The notes below the pieces were generated by a model. It worked only from the letters and a program-made list of their open reading frames with translations, had not been told where the DNA came from and ran no database searches. Source: Arthrobacter sp. 9AX (GTDB lineage Bacteria; Actinomycetota; Actinomycetes; Actinomycetales; Micrococcaceae). Taken from it: DNA of 64,000 nucleotides. Positions 50,463 to 60,544 of this stretch are shown in pieces. The stretch covers positions 1,381,103-1,445,102 of the forward strand of contig NZ_LR733293.1 in NCBI RefSeq assembly GCF_902506095.1, read 5' to 3'. How positions within the stretch are numbered: the stretch's first letter is position 1; each line of letters begins with the position of its first letter. A program made the translations under genes and the position numbers.

Positions 50463-50642
50463 TTAGTCCTGCTTGCCTGGAGGCGGGCCCTGCTCCGGAC
50501 GCCGAAGCTCCCGGGGCTTTGCTTCCGCCATGCGCTCCTCGGTCCAGTACTCGAGGATTTCCTCCTGGGTCTGGTTCACCTCTATCCGGGTGACGGAGCG
50601 GTTGGCGGGGGTTTCTTCGCTAGGGCTTTGAGGCAACGTCAT
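50463..50642 (-). CDS. 59-residue small protein with protease pro-region motif
   Basis: An open frame from ATG 50642 (AGAGG just before it) to TAA at 50463, overlapping the last 23 bases of the protease gene. The protein contains QTQEEILEYWTEERMAEAKP followed by RELRRPEQG. The block YWTEERMAEAKP (residues 32–43) matches YWTSERMQNAVP (59–70) in the pro-region of the neighbouring protease: YWT, ERM, Ala and Pro are shared. It has no signal peptide. It may be a stand-alone relative of the propeptide motif, possibly an inhibitor or folding helper, or a decayed gene copy. Its coding nature is supported by motif similarity and by the terminator right after it. Confidence 0.6.
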   Translation of the reverse strand: MTLPQSPSEETPANRSVTRIEVNQTQEEILEYWTEERMAEAKPRELRRPEQGPPPGKQD

Positions 50643-51597
50643 ACACCTCTCTGATGGCGTCGCCCCAGTACGGCCCGTACATCACCTTCGAGCCGCTGTA
50701 GCCGTAGCTGTTAATGGAGTTCTGCACGCCTCCGGAGCCCTCGCCGAGGCCGGATTCAATGAACCACGGACCGCCCGAGGATCCACTCGTCATGTCACAG
50801 GGAATTCCCTGGGTCGTAAACTTGGGGTTGATCGGGTCTCCGCTGGCAGTGCCGGCGCAGCTCTTGAGCGCCTCACCGGTGAACGGCTTGTCTGCCGGGT
50901 AGCCGAAGGCCGTGTAGGACAGCCCGCGATCCTGGCCGAAGGCCACAGCGGAGCCGCCCACCACGTCCGTGAGGAGGTTGGCGTTGAGCGGCTCCATCAC
51001 CGCGAAGCCGGTGTCGTAGTTAAGGTCACCCGCACTGCTCCACCCGGTGGTGGTGTAAAGAGCCTTGGCCGCCCACTTGCCGTAAGGTGCTGCTCCGTTG
51101 TTGTAGGCCGGCACGAACGTGAAGTTGGTGGCCTCCTGGCCGGGGCCGCCGAAAACGCAGTGTCCGGCAGTGGCTACAGTGCTTTTGTTGTCGGAGGACA
51201 CGGCGTTGCCCGAGCAGACGTAGTTGGAGTTTCCCATGGTGAAGAACACCTTGCCGACATGGTTCACCGTTCCCGGGGTGGCAGCCTTAGCCTTGGCGGC
51301 CTTGACCTTGGTCTTCTTGCCCTTCTCAATCACGGCAGGGTTGGAGCGGGTGCCGTTTTCCAGTGCTTGTCCGGCCAGGACATCACCCGGAACCGCGTTT
51401 TGCATCCTCTCCGAGGTCCAATAGTCGGCGGCTCCGGCACCATTCACCGCGAGGCGCACGATCGAAGGAAGAAGCTTGTCTTCGGAAGCGGTCGAAGGGG
51501 CCGGCGCCGCGGAGGCTCCGCCGGCTGTGGTCAGAGCCAGAACGGCTGCCGCCGAGAAACTCAGAAGGCCTGAAGCCAGGGACCTGGTGCGTGTCAT
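50620..51597 (-). CDS. Secreted trypsin-like serine protease
   Basis: 325 residues. Signal peptide MTRTRSLASGLLSFSAAAVL followed by ALTTAGGASA, cleavage near residue 30. A pro-region carries DYWTSERMQNAVPGDVL, a motif known from actinobacterial extracellular proteases, and a Lys-rich stretch (KGKKTKVKAAKAKAA). The catalytic triad is visible: His146 in VATAGHCVFG, Asp195 in LNYDTGFAVM, Ser274 in MTSGSSGGPWFI. Cys pairs (YVCSG with AGHC; KSC with PCD) fit chymotrypsin-fold disulfides. It is predicted to act outside the cell. ATG 51597 starts a clean signal peptide; the upstream extension is not signal-like. A small gene overlaps its 3' end. Confidence 0.92.
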   Translation of the reverse strand: MTRTRSLASGLLSFSAAAVLALTTAGGASAAPAPSTASEDKLLPSIVRLAVNGAGAADYWTSERMQNAVPGDVLAGQALENGTRSNPAVIEKGKKTKVKAAKAKAATPGTVNHVGKVFFTMGNSNYVCSGNAVSSDNKSTVATAGHCVFGGPGQEATNFTFVPAYNNGAAPYGKWAAKALYTTTGWSSAGDLNYDTGFAVMEPLNANLLTDVVGGSAVAFGQDRGLSYTAFGYPADKPFTGEALKSCAGTASGDPINPKFTTQGIPCDMTSGSSGGPWFIESGLGEGSGGVQNSINSYGYSGSKVMYGPYWGDAIREVYDVASKP

Positions 51598-51883
51598 GGT
51601 GTCCTGTCCTAACGGGTGGGGGAGGGCTAAAGTCAAGCCCTCCCTGTGACCCAACGAATTTATCGGCATCAAAGAAGTTTGTATATACAGGAGTGCCCTC
51701 TCGGGTACCAGACAGGGCTACCCCGCGGAGGTTTGGGGACCCCTGCGGGAACCCCTCCCTGTCCACATAATTCCCGCAGAACCGGGGCGAAAGCGGCCGC
51801 GGCGCATCCTGGCCGGATTACCGTGGGAGCAACAAATGACGCGTCCGGCTGGGCTCGGGGCACCGAGAGAGGGAGAGTCCGCG

Positions 51884-52120
51884 ATGTTTTCCTTCCGCAG
51901 ATCCGCAAAGCCGGCCGGACGCGGCGGCAGCCCAGGGCCCGGCGAAGGGGCAGACCAGGCCGCACGCGATGAAGCCGCATCTGCCGAAGCTAGGCGGCTT
52001 CGGGACCTGGACCCCGTGCACACGTTCACGGCCACGGCGGAGTTGCGGCGGCAGGATGCGCGGTACGCACAGATCTGGCCCAGTGACGTCCCGCAGCGCA
52101 GGCGCCGGGCCGGCAAGTAA
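51884..52120 (+). CDS. Small hypothetical charged protein
   Basis: 78 residues: FSFRRSAKPAGRGGSPGPGE, then EAASAEARRLRDLDPVHTFT, and an Arg-rich end (VPQRRRRAGK). Hydrophilic, no membrane segment, likely disordered first third and a helical middle. No family recognised. ATG 51884 has GAGGGAGAG upstream; an in-frame ATG at 51836 is an alternative. It precedes icd by about 100 bases on the same strand. 51598–51883 upstream holds no other gene that I can support. Confidence 0.5.
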   Translation: MFSFRRSAKPAGRGGSPGPGEGADQAARDEAASAEARRLRDLDPVHTFTATAELRRQDARYAQIWPSDVPQRRRRAGK

Positions 52121-52167
52121 TCCAAAGCATCCGGTACGGTTCGCGGGCGCGTCCTCGGGTAAGTTAA

Positions 52168-54444
<2,277 letters not shown>

Positions 54445-54472
54445 GGGTCAATGCTTCAGCTGAATAGACGTC

Positions 54473-54511
54473 AAGAGGCGGTGTCCCGGGTTTTCCGGGG
54501 CACCGCCTCTT
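54473..54511 (+). terminator. Terminator after icd
   Basis: AAGAGGCGGTGTCCCGG (54473–54489) pairs with CCGGGGCACCGCCTCTT (54495–54511), one G-T pair, loop GTTTT. It directly follows the icd stop and ends in TCGTCG rather than a T-run. Confidence 0.85.
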
Positions 54512-54585
54512 CGTCGTTCGGCTGGGAGCCGTGGGCGCACACACCTGGGCCGCCGCCGTCGTGCGCCCTGCCTAAGGCGCCCGAG

Positions 54586-55092
54586 CTAATCTTTACCTTT
54601 GCCCTTGTCCTCGTTGCCCTTCTTGTTCTCCCCGTTGCCGGTGGCAGGGGCAGGGGCTGGTGCCGGCGCCGGCGTTTGGGCGGCCTGCTGGGAGGCCTGC
54701 TGGGCGGCAGCAGCTTCCTCAGCGATGCGGGCGTCCTCCGCTGCCTTCGCTGCTGCTGCTGCCGCCGCGGCAGCAGCAGCATTATTGAGATCGGCCCGGA
54801 CGGCAGCGGCGATGGTGGTGATGGTCTGCCGCCGTTCTTCGGAAACCTGCCCCTTGCTCTGCGCAGCCGCCAGCTCGGCCTCGAGGCTCTCCAGAGCCTT
54901 CAGGGCGGCAGCGGCATCGTTGCGCGAGGAGGCTTCGCTAACCTCCAGGACACGTGCCTGGAGTTGCCGGGCAGCGCTGGGCTGCAGGCCGGTGTTGTTG
55001 GTGCCGCAGCCGGCAAGCAGCCCGGCCGCGAGCAAAGCGGCCGTCCACCGGATGGCCTGCGATTGCCGCCGGCCGGCGTTCACCCGGCTCAA
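54586..55092 (-). CDS. Predicted lipoprotein paired with Ser/Thr kinase
   Basis: 168 residues. Signal peptide with lipobox LAGC (Cys29), then a helical region (ALKALESLEAELAAAQSKGQ, EERRQTITTIAAAVRADL), a poly-Ala run of about ten, and a Pro/Ala repeat (APAPAPAPA) ending in a Lys/Asp/Asn tail (KKGNEDKGKGKD). It is likely surface-attached with a coiled coil and flexible linker. The TTG start overlaps the kinase stop (TTGA), so translation is coupled. It may interact with the kinase's short outer part; that is inference. Confidence 0.8.
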   Translation of the reverse strand: MSRVNAGRRQSQAIRWTAALLAAGLLAGCGTNNTGLQPSAARQLQARVLEVSEASSRNDAAAALKALESLEAELAAAQSKGQVSEERRQTITTIAAAVRADLNNAAAAAAAAAAAKAAEDARIAEEAAAAQQASQQAAQTPAPAPAPAPATGNGENKKGNEDKGKGKD

Positions 55093-56306
55093 GGTTCCAC
55101 GCTCTTCTGGAGTTCCTCCAGATGGTCACCCAGGACGCCGGTGACGGCCGGGTAGGGCACGACGTCGGGCGTGGACTGGGCGTTCAGGCTCACCAACACT
55201 GCCGCTACAGCAGCTGCCAGCACCACGACGGCAAGGAGCACCCCCAGCCAGATCCGCCTGCGGCCGAAGATCGCTGACAGCTTCCCCTTTGCCTGTTTGC
55301 CCCTGCCCGCCGTTGCTGGCCGAGAGACCTCGTCAAGGGGCCCTGCTGCTTCACGGAGTTCATCCACCGACTCCTCGGCCGTGATGGACGGAGGACGGAA
55401 TGGCATGGCCGGCAGGACCCTGGTGGATTCGGGAGCGAGCTCTCCCGGCGTGGACGCTGGCGAAACCAATGCTTGCCGCAGGGCGGTTTCGATGTCCGCC
55501 GCCGCGGGGCGTTCCAGCGGCTCGATGGCTGTCATGGAGCGGATCAGGTCGGCCCATTCCTTGGGCAAGTCTTCGGGGATTTCCGGTGCGCGGTGGAGGC
55601 GTGCCACGGCCGATTCCACCGCACCACCCGGGTATTCGACTGTGCCCTTGATGCACTCCAGGAGCACGAGTCCCAGCGAGTAGATGTCCGAGGCAGGGGA
55701 GAGTGGCTGGCCGAGCGCTTGCTCGGGGCTGAGGTAGGCGGCTGTGCCCACCATGGTCCCGGTGGCAGTCAGCCGGGTGGAGTCTGCGATCCGGGCGATA
55801 CCGAAATCGGTGAGCTTGGGCCGCAGCGGTTCACCGGGCCTGATCTGGACCAGCAGGATGTTTGCGGGCTTGATGTCGCGGTGGATGATCCCGAGTCCGT
55901 GAACGTAGGCCAGAGCGTCGGCGATGCCGGCGCCGATTACCGACAGTTCCTCCAGGGGGACGCGGCTGTGCCGGATCCGGGCGCGGAGGTCCTGCCCCTC
56001 CACCAGTTCCATGGTGAGGAACGGGCGGGGCTCGTCGACAATGCGGTCGTCGATGCCGGCGTCGAAAAGTGTCACAAGACCGGGATGGTTGAGTGTGGCG
56101 AGCAGCTGGATTTCGGCTTCCTGCCGTTTTAGTTCATCGGCGTCCGGGGCCTGCGGGGCGAAGAGCTTCAGGGCAACGTCGCGGCCCAGGTTCTCGTCCC
56201 GCGCGCAATAGACAGATGACATTCCGCCGCGGCCAATGACCTCACCCAGCCGATAACGTCCGCCGACCACTTCATTCTTGATGGAGCTAGGCGATTCCGC
56301 CACCAT
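55089..56306 (-). CDS. Hanks-type Ser/Thr protein kinase, single-pass membrane
   Basis: 405 residues. Kinase domain (about 18–280): Gly loop IGRGGMSSVY (24–33), Lys47 in VALKLF, catalytic loop HRDIKPANILL (Asp144), DFG at 167–169 in LTDFGIARIAD, and the activation segment GTMVGTAAYLSPEQALGQPL. A cytoplasmic juxtamembrane stretch follows, then one transmembrane helix (about 355–374) and about 30 external residues with no PASTA domain. PknB-like regulators with PASTA sense the wall; this one lacks that. ATG 56306 has GGGAGGG upstream. The lipoprotein gene is coupled downstream. Confidence 0.95.
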   Translation of the reverse strand: MVAESPSSIKNEVVGGRYRLGEVIGRGGMSSVYCARDENLGRDVALKLFAPQAPDADELKRQEAEIQLLATLNHPGLVTLFDAGIDDRIVDEPRPFLTMELVEGQDLRARIRHSRVPLEELSVIGAGIADALAYVHGLGIIHRDIKPANILLVQIRPGEPLRPKLTDFGIARIADSTRLTATGTMVGTAAYLSPEQALGQPLSPASDIYSLGLVLLECIKGTVEYPGGAVESAVARLHRAPEIPEDLPKEWADLIRSMTAIEPLERPAAADIETALRQALVSPASTPGELAPESTRVLPAMPFRPPSITAEESVDELREAAGPLDEVSRPATAGRGKQAKGKLSAIFGRRRIWLGVLLAVVVLAAAVAAVLVSLNAQSTPDVVPYPAVTGVLGDHLEELQKSVEP

Positions 56307-56415
56307 GACCGTTCCCTCCCGGTGCGTTGCGGCACTGTCGTACCTCAAATTATACGGGGGGTGGAGTAATAGGACGATTGCGCTGCGCCTTTCATTCGGC
56401 GGACGCGCCGACGGC

Positions 56416-56446
56416 CCGGCGGCGAACCTCTAGCTTTCGCCGCCGG
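56416..56446. terminator. Hairpin between kinase and LAxTG gene
   Basis: CCGGCGGCGAA (56416–56426) pairs perfectly with TTCGCCGCCGG (56436–56446). It lies in the gap 56307–56600, downstream of the LAxTG gene on the minus strand but 155 bases beyond its stop. Nothing else is supported in this gap. Confidence 0.55.
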
Positions 56447-56600
56447 ACCACCGGCCACAAGGACATGTGTGCTGATGACATGTTTGCGTGAATTTGAGTG
56501 TTTTCGACTTGTCTTTTGCGGGGTCCTCCCTTCCCTCAGCCTGCGTGTTGCTGCCGCTTCAGGCGCATGGTGCAGGCACGGTCACGCAAGCATGGGGCGC

Positions 56601-58172
56601 CTAGGACACCTTGCGCTTGCGGATGAGGACCAGGAGTCCGGCCACCAGGAGCAGCACGGCAAGCGGGACGAGCGAAGCATCCATGCCCGTGTTGGCGAGT
56701 GCGGCGCTGCCCTTTGCAGTTCCGCCCTGGGCAACGGTGCTTACGCTGGTATCGATTCCGATGGCGCCGCCCACCGCGGTGGAACCGGCCGGGGCTGCTG
56801 AGACCCCGCCATTGCCGGCGGTGCCTGCGTCGGTACCGTTCTTACCGCCGGTGGTGCCGCCGGTGCCAGGGGTGGTTGCACCCGGAGTGGTGGTGCCGGG
56901 GTCAACCGTCCCGGTGCCTCCCGTGTTGCCGTCGCCGGGGTTCTCAGTGCCCGGGTTTTCTGTTCCCGGAGTACCGGTACCTGGGGTTTCGGTGCCCGGG
57001 GTTTCGGTGCCGTTGTCATCGCCGCCCAGGCCGATGCCGAGGTCAACGCCCAGGTCGATCCCGGCATCCACTCCGCCGTTACCGCCGGTGTTGCCGAGGT
57101 CGAGGTCTACGACTGCGTCTACGACGGCGTTGAGTCCGCCGGTGGTGCCGTCGGTGACGGTGCCGGTGTTGCCGAGGTCGAGGTCTACGACTGCGTCTAC
57201 GACGGCTCCGATTCCGCCGGTGGTGCCGTCGGTGCCGGTGCCGGTGTTGCCGAGGTCGAGGTCTACGACTGCGTCTACGACGGCGTTGAGTCCGCCGGTG
57301 GTGCCGTCGGTGACGGTGCCGGTGTTGCCGAGGTCGAGGTCTACGACTGCGTCTACGACGGCGTTGAGTCCGCCGGTGGTGCCGTCGGTGACGGTGCCGG
57401 TGTTGCCCAGACCGAGGTCCACGACGGCGTCTGCTGCGACTGCGAGGTCGGCCGCTGATGTGTCAGTGATGTTATTGCCGGTGCCCAGGTCGACGGCTAC
57501 GTCTGCTGCGACAGCGAGGTCGGCCGCTGCTGCTTCCGTTCCGTTGGTGCCGGTGTTGCCCAGACCGAGGTCCACGACGGCGTCCGCTGCGACTGCGAGG
57601 TCGGCCGCTGACGTGTCGGTGCCGGTGTTGCCGAGACCGAGGTCCACGACGGCGTCTGCTGCGACTGCGAGGTCGGTCGCTGATGTGTCAGTGATGTTAT
57701 TGCCGGTGCCCAGGTCGACGGCTACGTCTGCTGCGACCGCGAGGTCGGCCGCTGCTGCTTCCGTTCCGTTGGTGCCGGTGTTGCCCAGACCGAGGTCCAC
57801 GACGGCGTCTGCTGCGACAGCGAGGTCGGCCGCTGCTGCTTCGGTTCCGTTGGTGCCGGTGCTGCCCAGACCGAGGTCCACGACCGCTGCTGCGGCGAGA
57901 TCGGGGCTGGCGGTTTGACCGGTTCCGGAGGTGGCGCCGAGGTTAACCGCGGCATCCACTACGGCGGCGACGGCCGTTGAATCGGACGGCGTTGGGTCAC
58001 CCAGCAGGCCCAACGACGCCGAGTCAGCGGACGCCGCCGCCGAGATGAGGGCAGATGCGGATAGATCCGATCCACTGGTGGTGTCCGCGGCGTTTGCCGC
58101 GGTGCAGCCGAGGGCTAAAAGCCCACCGGCAAAGAGGGTGCCAAGCATCCCCCTGCGAAGGTTGGAACTCAT
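56601..58172 (-). CDS. Repeat-rich cell-wall protein with LAxTG sortase signal
   Basis: 523 residues. N-terminal signal peptide (LRRGMLGTLFAGGLLALGCT followed by AANAAD). The middle (about 90–365) is made of degenerate repeats of about 24–27 residues: type A (AAADLAVAADAVVDLGLGNT) and type B (GGLNAVVDAVVDLDLGNTGT followed by VTDGTT). Then a Pro/Gly/Thr linker (ETPGTETPGTGTPGTENPGT). The C-terminus has LANTG (492–496), a hydrophobic helix and the basic tail RKRKVS, a classic sortase signal of the LAxTG (class E) type. It should be covalently attached to peptidoglycan. Repeats may form a beta-solenoid or adhesive rod. AGGAGA precedes the ATG. No sortase gene is in the window. Confidence 0.88.
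   Translation of the reverse strand: MSSNLRRGMLGTLFAGGLLALGCTAANAADTTSGSDLSASALISAAASADSASLGLLGDPTPSDSTAVAAVVDAAVNLGATSGTGQTASPDLAAAAVVDLGLGSTGTNGTEAAAADLAVAADAVVDLGLGNTGTNGTEAAAADLAVAADVAVDLGTGNNITDTSATDLAVAADAVVDLGLGNTGTDTSAADLAVAADAVVDLGLGNTGTNGTEAAAADLAVAADVAVDLGTGNNITDTSAADLAVAADAVVDLGLGNTGTVTDGTTGGLNAVVDAVVDLDLGNTGTVTDGTTGGLNAVVDAVVDLDLGNTGTGTDGTTGGIGAVVDAVVDLDLGNTGTVTDGTTGGLNAVVDAVVDLDLGNTGGNGGVDAGIDLGVDLGIGLGGDDNGTETPGTETPGTGTPGTENPGTENPGDGNTGGTGTVDPGTTTPGATTPGTGGTTGGKNGTDAGTAGNGGVSAAPAGSTAVGGAIGIDTSVSTVAQGGTAKGSAALANTGMDASLVPLAVLLLVAGLLVLIRKRKVS
57091..57892. repeat. Tandem in-frame repeats inside the LAxTG gene
   Basis: Four nearly identical 78-base units begin at 57091, 57169, 57247 and 57325. 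From 57403 on they give way to alternating 72- and 81-base units of a second type (starts near 57403, 57556, 57628, 57781, 57862). All unit lengths are multiples of three. Near-identity at DNA level suggests recent expansion and likely copy-number variation between strains. Confidence 0.85.
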
Positions 58173-58260
58173 GGTGATGTCTCCTGAGAAAGTTGAGCGG
58201 GGTGCCTGTCAGCAACCCGAATGGCCGCGTTTCTGCCGCGAAAGGGCAGACGGGTCTCAA

Positions 58261-59196
58261 CTAGTCAGGAGAAGAACCGGGGTCGAATGACACCGGTGCA
58301 GGGGCATGCTCAGAGGCCTCACCGGCGCAGACAGCACCGGCAAGTGGAAGGTCAAAGTTGAAGGGGCTCAGGTACGCAGCCGAGCCTGGGGAGCCGGCCG
58401 AGGCGGCTCCGCTTCCTGTGCCGGAGCCGGGGGCAGCAGGGGCCTGGGTATTGGCCGGTGAAGGATCCGCCGTAAGTGGCTGCTCATGGCCGACGCCAGG
58501 GATGCTGAACGCAGCCCACTGGGGCCCAGCAGTTCCCGCGAAGGCAAGCGCACTGGAAGGGGAAGCCGCAGTATCCGCCGACGTAACGGGTGATTCCGAG
58601 GCTGCCAGGTTCTCAGCCGGTGCCGGTTCCGCGATGGCAGAAGTCCCGGCGGGGACGATAGCGGCTGTTGCAGGGACATCCTCAACCACCACGGGAGCCA
58701 GTTCAGGAAGCTCAACCGGCAGCGGCGCCGTGCCGGTCACTACACCGGATACGGGCTGCAGGACCGGTTCCAGCACCGGAAAGGACTCAGCAACCGGCGG
58801 AACAACAACTTCCACAACTGCTGCGGTTGCCCCATCCGCCATCTGGGCGATCGGAGCGGCCACAGCCGTGACAGTGCCGGCAGGAACCACTCGATTCACA
58901 ACCGGGACAGCAGAAACAATGTTGTCCGCAACCCCCGAAACCTGGGCCGCAACGGGCTTGAGCAGTCCGGCAGGCGCTGTGGCAGCGGGAGGCGGAGCAG
59001 GAACAGTGGGTGCAGGAGCGGCCAGCTTGCCCGTTACCGAAGATACCGGGCTGGTGAGGCCGCCGAGCAGCGACGATGAGTCCGAGAGCGTATCCGCCGA
59101 GGCGGCCGTCGTGGAGAGGGCCAGCCAGGTGAGGGTCGCTGCGCCGGCAAGGAACACGGGACGCAGGGCACGCCATGGAGAACGAGTCTTAGCCAT
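58261..59196 (-). CDS. Secreted Ala/Pro/Val-rich protein
   Basis: 311 residues. Signal peptide (ALRPVFLAGAATLTWLALST followed by TAASA, cleavage near residue 35). The mature protein is low-complexity: SLLGGLTSPVSSVTGKLAAP, then many Val-Val/Pro segments (VVEVVVPPVAESFPVLEPVL, PVELPELAPVVVEDVPA). It has a single Cys near the C-terminus (AGAVCAGEASEH) and no sortase motif. No family recognised; a surface or matrix protein is likely. It precedes the LAxTG gene by 88 bases on the same strand, and a shared transcript is plausible. ATG 59196 has a GGGGGGG run upstream. Confidence 0.75.
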   Translation of the reverse strand: MAKTRSPWRALRPVFLAGAATLTWLALSTTAASADTLSDSSSLLGGLTSPVSSVTGKLAAPAPTVPAPPPAATAPAGLLKPVAAQVSGVADNIVSAVPVVNRVVPAGTVTAVAAPIAQMADGATAAVVEVVVPPVAESFPVLEPVLQPVSGVVTGTAPLPVELPELAPVVVEDVPATAAIVPAGTSAIAEPAPAENLAASESPVTSADTAASPSSALAFAGTAGPQWAAFSIPGVGHEQPLTADPSPANTQAPAAPGSGTGSGAASAGSPGSAAYLSPFNFDLPLAGAVCAGEASEHAPAPVSFDPGSSPD

Positions 59197-59380
59197 GCGT
59201 ATCACCCCCCCGGTATCGTTGCATTCGACGATGCCTACAGCCTAAGACTGAATTTTGCAGGAGTCCAGACAATTCGAACAACAAATCGACAAACAGCGAC
59301 GAAGCTTTCCTTCAAGACATGACCAAGTGAGCCAGCGCTGTCACAGCTTTGACCAGGGTCCGCTGCCTTTTACAGCCCTG

Positions 59381-60460
59381 TCACCGCCCCAGCCGTTCGT
59401 CGTTCGGATAACTGACTCCGAGCTGGGCACGGACCCCGTCGAAGAGGCGCATCACATTCAAGGAGTCCTCCAGCGGCATCACCGGGCTTTCCGTCAGGCC
59501 CTGCTGGATGCACCGTGTTACCTCCCGCAGTTCATACGTGTATCCGCGGCCCACCACATCAAATGACTCAACACGCCGCTCGTCCCACCCGGAGCCCACC
59601 ATCAGTTCACGGGGGTTATTGATGGATCCGATACTTTGCAGAAAGCCGTTGCTGCCGGCAACGGTGGCAATGCGCGGACCATGTGCCAGGAGCGAGGACG
59701 TCAGCTGTGCCTGCGCGCCGTGGCTATAACCAAGCGTCATGGCATTTTGTGCGTCCACGCCGTCGTCGTTGACGAAGCCTGTGGCACTGACAGTCTGCGG
59801 GAACCCAAGGGTGCCGAGCGCCCAGAGCAACGGGTAGACGGAAAGGTCCAGCAACGCACCACCACCGTCCTGCCTGGCCCACAGCCTGGCAGTCGGAGAA
59901 TATGGGGCAGGAAACCCGAGATCGGCGGTGACCCAGTGGATGTCGCCGATCTCGCCGGAGCCGGCAATCTCAAAAGCCCGCTGCATACTGGGCAGGAAAC
60001 GGCTCCAGACTGCTTCCATCAGGAACAGTTGGCGGCTCCTGGCGACATCGATCAGCTCCGCCGCTTCCCGGGCGTTGACGGTGAAGGCCTTCTCGCAGAG
60101 GACGTGTTTGCCCGCGGTGAGCGCGGCCAGCACGATTTCGTAATGCTGCGCGTGGGGCGTTGCCACGTAGACAACGTCCACCGCTTCATCGGCAAGCAGC
60201 CGCTGGTAGCCGGGGACACCGCCGTCGTCCCCGTACGCCCTGGCAAAGTCGTAGGCAACGGCAAAGGCGTCCGCCGTGTCCTGGCCCCGGGAGCTGACAG
60301 CGTACAGTTCGGCGTCGGCGAGCAGTGCCAGGTCCTGCGACACCGAACGTGCGATGCCCCCGGTGGCAATGACGCCCCAGCGAAGCGGGGCTCCTGTTGC
60401 AGAGCGGGGGTCCTGGTCGGATTGGCTGGACAGCCACGGCTTGGCGAGGGGCGCACTCAT
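59381..60460 (-). CDS. Gfo/Idh/MocA-family oxidoreductase
   Basis: 359 residues. NAD(P) motif WGVIATGGIARSVSQDL (GxxGxA; the last Gly region is slightly altered to GGIA) is preceded by a 25-residue extension. VVYVATPHAQHYEIVLAALT and HVLCEKAFTVN (usual EKP, here EKA) form the conserved second block. FLMEAVWSRFLPSMQRAFEI continues the domain like trans-1,2-dihydrobenzene-1,2-diol or glucose-fructose oxidoreductase relatives. It probably acts on a sugar or diol. It is transcribed alone toward the secreted-protein gene. Confidence 0.9.
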   Translation of the reverse strand: MSAPLAKPWLSSQSDQDPRSATGAPLRWGVIATGGIARSVSQDLALLADAELYAVSSRGQDTADAFAVAYDFARAYGDDGGVPGYQRLLADEAVDVVYVATPHAQHYEIVLAALTAGKHVLCEKAFTVNAREAAELIDVARSRQLFLMEAVWSRFLPSMQRAFEIAGSGEIGDIHWVTADLGFPAPYSPTARLWARQDGGGALLDLSVYPLLWALGTLGFPQTVSATGFVNDDGVDAQNAMTLGYSHGAQAQLTSSLLAHGPRIATVAGSNGFLQSIGSINNPRELMVGSGWDERRVESFDVVGRGYTYELREVTRCIQQGLTESPVMPLEDSLNVMRLFDGVRAQLGVSYPNDERLGR

Positions 60461-60500
60461 GGAGCAATCCTGTCACAGGCCTGCCGGCCTCACCTCTTGG

Positions 60501-60532
60501 GCCGGCCGGGGTGGACGGACGCCCCGGCCGGC
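60501..60532. terminator. GC-rich hairpin after the ABC operon
   Basis: GCCGGCCGGGG (60501–60511) pairs exactly with CCCCGGCCGGC (60522–60532). It is 12 bases past the ABC ATPase stop on the minus strand. No T-run is seen. Confidence 0.65.
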
Positions 60533-60544
60533 GGCTCGGTGAAC

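Noticed and set aside
57091..57892. Regular 72–81-base repeats that at first look like a CRISPR or satellite array
   Set aside because: The repeats are in frame inside a long coding gene, have no unique spacers, and no cas genes are near.
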